Assembly: GCA_030849805.1 (NCBI GenBank)
Contig: JASANZ010002183.1
Coordinates: forward strand, 1-64,000
DNA length: 64,000 bases
Source of the DNA: Sergeia podlipaevii
Lineage: Eukaryota > Euglenozoa > Kinetoplastea > Trypanosomatida > Trypanosomatidae
Direction: 5' to 3'
The notes under the pieces are model-generated. The model was not told the DNA's origin, ran no database searches, and saw only the letters and a program-made list of their open reading frames with translations. Below, one piece after another: positions 56,900 to 64,000 of this stretch; the first letter of the stretch is position 1; every line of letters starts with the position of its first letter. Both the position numbers and the translations under genes were made by a program.

Positions 56900-59800
56900 C
56901 TACACAAAGCCTCCACTCACTAATCCAGGTTGCAGCGCGGTCCTTGCCTGAAGCAGACGCATGCACGCCAGCATCACCGGCTCCGTCGGCTTGCTGCAAT
57001 GTAAATCTAACTCTTCCCAGCAAGAACAAAAAAACTCGTGCGCGCAGGCTTCCTCCATAGAACTCGGTAGGTTGGGACACACAGTGAAGAGCGTCTCACG
57101 TGGCATCACAAGCATAAAAGTCGACCTCCGCTGTAACATCAATACGCACTGCAGTCCGACCACGTGGAGCAAATAAACCCACTCACTCCACGCGCGCGCA
57201 GACCCCGCAACTCCAGTGGTAGACGCATCTCCCGCGCTTTCTTCCTCTCGCACGAAGCGCTTGCCGGTCTGGAGAGGCGCGCGGCTTGCCTTGAACACGT
57301 CGGTAAAGCACTGACCCTTATAAGGTGCATATCGCTCGGAATCTATGTGGGCAACACGTTCCCTAGCGGAACAAAACAACTCCGCTTGCAGCTCCACACA
57401 CTTGCTCCTAGCATCAGCCATCGCAGCAAGAAATGACCCATAACGCTCGCGAATAAGGCCCTTGCAGTTTTCGTTGATGCTTGCTAGCGATACACCAGTT
57501 TGATCGCCATCGGCAGCACCGCTGAAGACAAACTCCAGCAGTACCCATGAATAAGGATGCACTAGCAAGTACTCTACTGGATAAGCGGTCTCTGATACAC
57601 TGGAAGTGAACGGTGACGGTGAGGACGAACCAGTGGGCTCGCTGAATGCAGAGGCATCAGTCGCATCAAGCAACATCATCAATCCTTCTACATCACGAGT
57701 CTTCATGTAATACCACGCCAGAGCTAGCATAACGCGGCGCAGCGAGCGACAAAGTCGCAAAGAGGTCTCACGATCAGAGCGGCAAAGTCTCATAGCCCGT
57801 TGGTGGCGGCCCAGGAGCCCTGCTGAGGTCAACGGGGCATCACACAAGGTGCTTTCGTTGGTTGAGACGCAAGGCGCAGCCAAACAGCTGAGAACTGTCT
57901 GACGCACCAGAGAAATGAGCGAGTACACCCGAAGTGCAGGGGCAAGCAACACCGTGGTCGTTGTGGCCGCAGCGGGTGTGTGATGCAGTTCCGTCCAGCC
58001 AGCGGTGCGCTTATAGCGCACAATATCCACCATACCCGTCTGTTGAATCTCGTGCGCAAGACCTGCAAAGAGTGGGGGCTGCCGCCCAGACACCCTGTTG
58101 GGGCTTGCAGACCTAGGCGCGCCTGCTCCTGTTCCGGTCGCGACCGTCGCGCTCACATTCGCCGTTGGAGGACTAACGAGTTCATTTGTCCCGGCTTCTC
58201 TTGGTACGCATGCGATGAAATCAACGCACGCGCGCAGCAGCACGTCTACTACGCCGCTCTGCAGGAGTTCCGGTGTGTAGTCCAGCTCGGTCACGAGAAA
58301 CTGAAGCGACTCGCACGCCAGCTCCAGCAAGTGCGGAGTGTCCATGCAGGAGAGAAGCATGCTTTTGAGAGCGACATAGACAAGGAGGCGATAATCAAAA
58401 CGGTCAAAACCAAAGTCTCTATCTGTCGCGGCGGTAACCGGAGAGGGCACCGGTGTACTTTGTGAAGCGGATGTGCTCGCCACGGCCTCTTCGGCAGTCT
58501 CCGATGGCATTGCTTCCGCGCCAAGTCTGGGGGAAGATTGCAGGATCAACGCCTTTGTGATAGGTCGAAGCATACCAACAAAAAGTGCATCCTGCACATC
58601 AGTAGCAAACACGCCGCCGTACTGTTTGAGAAGGGCCCATATGCTACACACCGCATGCGCTCGCACACGCGCCGAGGCGTGCATGACCACGATTGAGGCA
58701 AGCCCTTCCAGCAGAGGCATCCATAAATGATACCGAGTCTTGCTGAGCACATGTTGGGGCTTCTCTAGACGATTCATAGAGGTCAGTGGCTCCGTGGCCA
58801 GCGGCACACGCAAAAAACTTTTTCCTATGCGCTGCGCAGCCGCCGCCTCGTGCTCTGCGGATCGAAAACGACCTGCCCAACGCACAATAGTAGCTGGATC
58901 CCGCACGTCACGTGGTGGGGCTTCGAGTCCGTACTGAAGCCAATGAGCGCACGCCACCAGATATGAAATAGCGGTTAATGGAATAGTCTCATCCACGCTG
59001 TCAGAAGATGAAGTTCCCACTGCTGATGTCGCGCCGCCAACGCGCGCAGACGACGATGAACGCAATAGTGTTGATGGTAGCGGCGGCGGTGGCGAGTTGT
59101 AAGATGTGCTACCAGCTGATGATTTTATTGCCTTTTCCCCATCCACACTTTCTGCTGCTGCCGCCGCCGCTGCTGCGTCCTCCGCTCTTACTCCCTGAAT
59201 AGAAGCAAAAGACGTTAGGCAAAAAATAAGATTACCAAAGTACTCGCGTGCGCTCTCAAGATGAAGCCGCAAAACTCGCTCGCACACCTGCCAGGCGTGT
59301 GGCCCAACTACTGGAATGCCAGCAGCGTGGCTGAGGCACGAAAAAACCACGCTCCAGCCACTGACAAGGTGCCCAGCACGAAAGTCAATGAGCTCTGCCA
59401 CAATATCGATGACGCGACAGCGTATCTGCACGTCATGATTGGACATCAGAATGGCCTCAAACGGCCGCAGCATTTCACGCTGAAAAGAATAGTTAAGGAG
59501 CTCGCCGCGCATCTGGTACGTGAGTGCAATAAGACGCAACCCGTCAAGCGTGGAGTTCGCAATGTCGCTGTCACGGTTGACCGCTGCAATGATAAACACC
59601 GCACTCGCCTCCGTCCACAGTTCACGCCACTGCAGGCGACTAGCAGTGGAGGCACAGATCGCCACCACATCAAACAACTTCGTAAGAGAAAAAGTACGGT
59701 TGCACTGCAGCTCCTTCCGGCACACCTGCACCAGCCCGTTGGCCATCTGCAGTTGCGTTTCCACTGCGTACTGCGTCACATCATAAAGCTGATCCAACCA

Positions 59801-62800
59801 CACATCCACGGTGCTGCCGGGGATGCTGCGGAGCGACAACAGAATTGCCTGACGCTTCAGCACAGAGTGCCGCTCAATCGTTCGTGGGACCTCGCGTAGG
59901 TTGCCAAACCAGAGATCTGGCAATGGAGCCGCCGTAGTCGCCTCCGACGTTGCTGATGCCGCTGTTGTCGACTGTTGCTGTTGCAGCTTCATGAAACGTC
60001 TTCGCCACATTCCATCAATGCCGTTCGCCAATGCATCAATGAGGGAAACCGCTGCATACCCAGCGTGCCACGCGCGCGCAGTAAAGCAGCCCCCAAAGCG
60101 AGTGTATATATTGAGAAAGACTGTTAAAAGTCGAAGACGTGTGCGAGGGATGGCACACAAGACTGAGACATGCGGCATGGGCTTGGCTTGAATAATTACC
60201 GCCTGGCTGAGCTCCGTCATCTGATACGCCTGCTCCAGCAGAATCTCCGTGTGACGCACATTCCCAAACGAGCAGCACGCCTGCACGGTGTTACTGAGGC
60301 CACGCAGGAGTCCCTCAAAGTAAGGGCCGCTGTCTGTTTCGCGCAAATACGCCTCCACCGCCTTCTGCACGTGACTCTTTGGCGGAGGTGCCCTACCAGC
60401 GGCGGCATCACCACTCGCCTTCTTGGAAGCTTCCGAGGAAGCTGAGCTCGATGCCAAGGCACCTCCACGCTGCCCAGCAGTCCCAGTGGTGCTATCCACA
60501 GTAGAGACGTAGGCCTCGGATTCCTCAAACACACGTACAAGAGCACTCACGAGGCGACGACATAGCACGTTCACGGTAACCTCCCACATAGGCAACGCGC
60601 ACTCAATACTCGTTGCAATCACGTGGCGTTGCTGCCGCTGCTCCTCACCACGGCTACTGCTAGAAGCACTTGAAGATGCGGAAGAGCTGAGCCCCCCAGA
60701 CACGCTGGCAGATCCTGGTAGAGCATCCATTAAGTCTTGCAAAGCAGCGCGTAACTCCTCTTGACGATATCGATCGTCTCTGTAGCGCTGTGAGGGCGTT
60801 AGTGTATCGTCAGGAAGTTCAACCTTGTCGGTTACTCCAGCAGCAGCCCGAGCGCGTGGGGCGAGATGGCGCAGGAGTGGGATCGATTCCAGCACGCTTC
60901 TGTTCCCTGCAGCTTTCTGTGCAGCTTTCTCCGCAGCGGCGGCGGTGGCAGAGGCACTCGTGCGGCTAAGCGAGGTGAGCTTGGAGGACCGTCTGAGAAC
61001 AATCTCGCTGGAGGTAATACGCTCGTAAATCCCTTTGAGAAGCGCCGAATCGAGGTCATTGCCTTCATCAATGCCGCGGTTATTGGATATAAAGCCCTCA
61101 CATGTCATCTTATTCTTGACATGGACGCTGTGAGCGTCAGTGTTGAGCATACAGATAGAAAAAGACAAGATAAACGCAGTGTCTGCTGAGCTGAACACAC
61201 TAGGGTTCTGTGCGCAGTACTGCGCAGCGAAGAGTTCCATCGTTTTGTCCACTACCTGTGCCTCACCAAGAAGCTTGAAGCCGCCCAGAAACTGTCGAAG
61301 CGCCTCATCTAATGCCATCCCTGCGAAGTTGTGAAGTGAGATCCACTCCTCAAACACCAGTCGTGACTCAGCCTTGCGAAAACACTTTGCAAAGTAGTCG
61401 CCCAGCACCATCTTATCAATGTACTCTTCCGATTCTTTGAGAAATACAGCAACACGACGTGCGTCAGCGCGGTCCTCAGGAGTGGCAATGATGTCAGTTT
61501 CAGGTGCCCCCGCCGGAGTAGCAAAGGCATCAGGCGTGCCATCAGTACTGGCATCAACAGCTGTCTCTGCGGAAGATACTGCGGACCATTGGGTCACGGT
61601 TGCCGCCAAGCTTGATGACTCCTCAGTGCTCTCTTCCTTCTCTTGTAAAGCAGGCACCAAAACCGAGTTGCGCAAAAACGTGATGGCCAGTTCAGGCTTA
61701 GCCTTCTCATTAAACAAGAACAAGAACTTCTTGAAAGCATCCTTGTGCAGTCGCGCCTGCTTGAAAGGGTCATTGCTGTTGCTGCTGCTATTACTCGCAC
61801 GACCTCCTCCTTCTCCTCCACCCACAGCGACCGTCGATGCTTGCCGCTGAGAGTCCAAGATGGATTCATCCGCCGTAGGTCCGTCCACTTCATCGTCCGC
61901 CTCCGCAACACTAGTTGGACCATTGGCGTTGTGATTGCCGCTACTGCGAGCCGCATCGCTGTAACTCGCTGCTGCTGCTGCCGCCGCCGCTGCCTCATCG
62001 CCCTGATCGGTTTCAAAGCGTTCAATCCACTGTATGTTCGACTCCGTTACCAGCAGCAACGTCAGCAGAGCATCTCGCTGCAACCGCTCAGGAACCTTGT
62101 AAGCGAGCGTCACCGATGACGATCCTGTGGCAACACCAGCCGCAGAAAGCTCCGCCAAGGAAGCAGCCAACGCTGGATCGTCAGAGTCAACACCATTCCT
62201 TGCCCAAGTCTTTGCAGTGCTCTGGTCTTCACTTGTTGTGTTGAGTGGACGCCCAGTCAACGAAGGGACCTCTGGTGGCCCAGCAAGAGCTCCCAGATAG
62301 CCAATCATCTCTTCATAAATGCTCTGAGAGTAGGTATTGCAGTCATAATTGAGAAAAAGACCGATGAGATGCTGAGGCTCCTCGATGTAGTGCCTAAATA
62401 CCTCAATAACAAGAGTCTTCTGTGTAAGTGTTGTGTAAGTTGAGTCAATAACGCGGAAGTAGACGTGCTTAAAAATGGTGCTGGTCTCATCGACAAGATG
62501 CCCGGCAAAGCGAAAGCAATATGTTAGCAGCACATTCAGAGAAAGACGGAAGACATCTATCTCCGTCGATAAAGCCGTCCGGATGACCGCGGCGATCATG
62601 GTTTGCTTGATACACTGAGCCACAGACGGCGACATACGAAGTGTTGGTCCGCTATTCACCCCCAGCTGCAAAAGGAGACTGAGAGAGAGCTGAAGTGCTG
62701 GGAAGTTCTCGTGGAGAGCCAACGCATGTGGCTCGTGACTGCCAGCATTCGTGGCGCTTACTGATTCAACAGGGCTGCCACTAGAGGGTCCTGAGCCCGT

Positions 62801-63955
62801 CAGCGGAGCTGCAGAGAGCAAAGGTGCATTGCGCGCAATACTGCTGCATAGCTCCATCACCTTCACAACGTCTTCAGCGCCGCGCATAGTGGAGCAGGTC
62901 AGCCCAACTTCCTTCGTGGTCACAGCAGCAGCATTTCCTGATGACGAAGAGGGTGCTTGGGGCGACAAAGAAGAAGAGGATTGCTGCTGTGCAACGTAGT
63001 ACTTCTCCTCTTCAACAAACTTTGGCAGTGCCTTTGAAACACGGTTAATTGCCGTTCTCGACTCGTCGTGAAGAAGAGAGGAGATGTTGTTTCGCAGTGA
63101 GAGCACGGCAAATAGAATCTCCATGACCCGCACCAGACGCGTGCCGTGCAAAGACAAGCAATTAGTCTGTACTCGCGGTGCATTTACGTCCGCTGCTGCA
63201 GCTCGACTCACGCGCGGCACCGCCGCTGCAGAAAGCGCGGAGATAAAAGCAAAGCACAACGTATCACTCGACTCGCGGGTCCACACCATGTCTCGTGCTG
63301 CTAGCACAGCGTCTACGAGTGTCAGACGCACATTATCACCTCCCGCCTGGATACCTGGGGTGGAGGCAGCGCCTCCACTCATCTTCTCGTCACATTCGCT
63401 GCTATTTACCGCCAGTCTTGCCGTGTTAGCCATCGTGGAGGAACCCAAGAGCTTAGAGAAAAATACCTGCGCGCCACTTGACGCTTCATGTGAGAACTGA
63501 TACGCCGGAGGGGAAGAAACGAATTCATTGGGGACAATTCCGCAGTCAAGCAGCAAGGCAGCCAGCTCAAGTGCTGCGGTGAGCGCCTTTGCTGATCCCC
63601 GAGCAATACTCCCGCCACCACCACTAACGCCACGGCTGCCGTCATTAGCATCAAACGAATCCCCGACAATCGCAATACGACATGCGTAGCTCAGCTGATT
63701 GATAGCATCCTCTGAAGAGGCGAATTGCTGCAAAGAAGAAGACATAACCTGCCTCTTGGACTCGCTTGACGCAGCGTCGCCTGCATCGCCACTCGACGAT
63801 GGCACCTGAGATTTCTCCTCGTTAGCGCACACCTTGCACCGCGCGGTGAGATAGCGTACCACCTCTGCCATAATAAGACGTTCCTTGGTCCCATTCTTAC
63901 CTTCAACAAGAACCTTCTTGCAACTGTTGGTGATTTCCTCAAGGGGCCACTCCAT
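56900..63955 (-). CDS. BIG-type Sec7-domain ARF guanine nucleotide exchange factor
   Basis: 2351 residues from the ATG at 63955; an in-frame TTG at 63991 is not preferred. An N-terminal DCB-like helical region opens with EWPLEEITNSCKKVLVEG. The HUS box NYDCN lies at 536-540. The pre-Sec7 element FLFLFNEKAKPELAITFLRNS (about 744-764) precedes an inserted low-complexity stretch. The Sec7 domain lies at about 855-985, with the glutamic finger E898 in LLGEAQ, FILSFSICMLNTDAHS (928-943) and NNRGIDEGND (958-967). A very long helical HDS-like C-terminal region completes the protein. It loads GTP on ARF at trans-Golgi or endosomal membranes. Several Ala- and Ser-rich runs explain its size, larger than the ~1700-1850 residues usual for BIG proteins. 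The distance from the other Sec7 gene in this window is about 35 kb. Confidence 0.95.
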   Translation of the reverse strand: MEWPLEEITNSCKKVLVEGKNGTKERLIMAEVVRYLTARCKVCANEEKSQVPSSSGDAGDAASSESKRQVMSSSLQQFASSEDAINQLSYACRIAIVGDSFDANDGSRGVSGGGGSIARGSAKALTAALELAALLLDCGIVPNEFVSSPPAYQFSHEASSGAQVFFSKLLGSSTMANTARLAVNSSECDEKMSGGAASTPGIQAGGDNVRLTLVDAVLAARDMVWTRESSDTLCFAFISALSAAAVPRVSRAAAADVNAPRVQTNCLSLHGTRLVRVMEILFAVLSLRNNISSLLHDESRTAINRVSKALPKFVEEEKYYVAQQQSSSSLSPQAPSSSSGNAAAVTTKEVGLTCSTMRGAEDVVKVMELCSSIARNAPLLSAAPLTGSGPSSGSPVESVSATNAGSHEPHALALHENFPALQLSLSLLLQLGVNSGPTLRMSPSVAQCIKQTMIAAVIRTALSTEIDVFRLSLNVLLTYCFRFAGHLVDETSTIFKHVYFRVIDSTYTTLTQKTLVIEVFRHYIEEPQHLIGLFLNYDCNTYSQSIYEEMIGYLGALAGPPEVPSLTGRPLNTTSEDQSTAKTWARNGVDSDDPALAASLAELSAAGVATGSSSVTLAYKVPERLQRDALLTLLLVTESNIQWIERFETDQGDEAAAAAAAAASYSDAARSSGNHNANGPTSVAEADDEVDGPTADESILDSQRQASTVAVGGGEGGGRASNSSSNSNDPFKQARLHKDAFKKFLFLFNEKAKPELAITFLRNSVLVPALQEKEESTEESSSLAATVTQWSAVSSAETAVDASTDGTPDAFATPAGAPETDIIATPEDRADARRVAVFLKESEEYIDKMVLGDYFAKCFRKAESRLVFEEWISLHNFAGMALDEALRQFLGGFKLLGEAQVVDKTMELFAAQYCAQNPSVFSSADTAFILSFSICMLNTDAHSVHVKNKMTCEGFISNNRGIDEGNDLDSALLKGIYERITSSEIVLRRSSKLTSLSRTSASATAAAAEKAAQKAAGNRSVLESIPLLRHLAPRARAAAGVTDKVELPDDTLTPSQRYRDDRYRQEELRAALQDLMDALPGSASVSGGLSSSASSSASSSSRGEEQRQQRHVIATSIECALPMWEVTVNVLCRRLVSALVRVFEESEAYVSTVDSTTGTAGQRGGALASSSASSEASKKASGDAAAGRAPPPKSHVQKAVEAYLRETDSGPYFEGLLRGLSNTVQACCSFGNVRHTEILLEQAYQMTELSQAVIIQAKPMPHVSVLCAIPRTRLRLLTVFLNIYTRFGGCFTARAWHAGYAAVSLIDALANGIDGMWRRRFMKLQQQQSTTAASATSEATTAAPLPDLWFGNLREVPRTIERHSVLKRQAILLSLRSIPGSTVDVWLDQLYDVTQYAVETQLQMANGLVQVCRKELQCNRTFSLTKLFDVVAICASTASRLQWRELWTEASAVFIIAAVNRDSDIANSTLDGLRLIALTYQMRGELLNYSFQREMLRPFEAILMSNHDVQIRCRVIDIVAELIDFRAGHLVSGWSVVFSCLSHAAGIPVVGPHAWQVCERVLRLHLESAREYFGNLIFCLTSFASIQGVRAEDAAAAAAAAESVDGEKAIKSSAGSTSYNSPPPPLPSTLLRSSSSARVGGATSAVGTSSSDSVDETIPLTAISYLVACAHWLQYGLEAPPRDVRDPATIVRWAGRFRSAEHEAAAAQRIGKSFLRVPLATEPLTSMNRLEKPQHVLSKTRYHLWMPLLEGLASIVVMHASARVRAHAVCSIWALLKQYGGVFATDVQDALFVGMLRPITKALILQSSPRLGAEAMPSETAEEAVASTSASQSTPVPSPVTAATDRDFGFDRFDYRLLVYVALKSMLLSCMDTPHLLELACESLQFLVTELDYTPELLQSGVVDVLLRACVDFIACVPREAGTNELVSPPTANVSATVATGTGAGAPRSASPNRVSGRQPPLFAGLAHEIQQTGMVDIVRYKRTAGWTELHHTPAAATTTTVLLAPALRVYSLISLVRQTVLSCLAAPCVSTNESTLCDAPLTSAGLLGRHQRAMRLCRSDRETSLRLCRSLRRVMLALAWYYMKTRDVEGLMMLLDATDASAFSEPTGSSSPSPFTSSVSETAYPVEYLLVHPYSWVLLEFVFSGAADGDQTGVSLASINENCKGLIRERYGSFLAAMADARSKCVELQAELFCSARERVAHIDSERYAPYKGQCFTDVFKASRAPLQTGKRFVREEESAGDASTTGVAGSARAWSEWVYLLHVVGLQCVLMLQRRSTFMLVMPRETLFTVCPNLPSSMEEACAHEFFCSCWEELDLHCSKPTEPVMLACMRLLQARTALQPGLVSGGFV

Positions 63956-64000
63956 ACTAAAAATAATTGTCGCAGAAATGAAATATATCAATTGAAGCCT
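63956..64000. other. Window edge, 5' side of the second ARF-GEF
   Basis: Only 45 bases remain. No AG acceptor can be assigned with confidence. Confidence 0.3.

Noticed and set aside
1..64000. tRNA, rRNA, spliced-leader gene, transposon, CRISPR array or strand-switch region
   Set aside because: No conserved spliced-leader sequence, tRNA box pair, reverse transcriptase or spaced repeats was recognised, and all supported genes share one strand.

Overview
The window reads as nuclear chromosomal DNA of a kinetoplastid, most likely a trypanosomatid. All 21 supported genes lie on the minus strand. None shows an intron. They are separated by 0.4-3.7 kb of AT-rich spacer full of A/T homopolymers and (AT)n or (GA)n microsatellites. 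Several start codons are preceded within 8-60 nt by a pyrimidine tract and an AG on the coding strand, as expected for spliced-leader trans-splicing. I see no strand switch, tRNA, rRNA, spliced-leader gene, transposon or CRISPR array. The genus is not determined; coding DNA is moderately GC-rich and spacers are AT-rich.

Layout from left to right, which is 3' to 5' along the transcription unit. 0-9 kb: a low-complexity acidic protein, a centrin, an unrecognised protein, a class-IV-aminotransferase-like protein and the ALG2 mannosyltransferase. 10-22 kb: a zinc-ribbon/TPR/J-domain co-chaperone, a small zinc-binding protein and a Sec7 ARF-GEF. 23-31 kb: a large membrane protein joining a degenerate M64-peptidase ectodomain to a tetraspanin-like bundle, a GTPBP1-like GTPase with an altered switch II, and ribosomal protein eL33. 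32-45 kb: two adjacent genes sharing a two-helix membrane module, an unknown protein, a CCDC146-like coiled-coil protein, a leucine-rich-repeat protein and a WD40 protein of Seh1/Sec13 type. 45-56 kb: three PP2C phosphatase paralogues set in unusually long spacers. 57-64 kb: a second, BIG-type Sec7 ARF-GEF.

The genes do not form a pathway operon, as is normal for a polycistronic kinetoplastid unit. Themes that recur are secretory traffic and glycosylation (two ARF-GEFs, ALG2), basal body or flagellum (centrin, CCDC146-like) and translation (eL33, GTPBP1-like).

The most notable observations are the M64 pseudo-peptidase/tetraspanin-like fusion, the ungapped two-TM module shared by neighbouring genes, the mosaic PP2C cluster with a ~509 bp near-identical block, the GTPase lacking the switch II histidine, and an unmerged contig overlap around an N at 37661.
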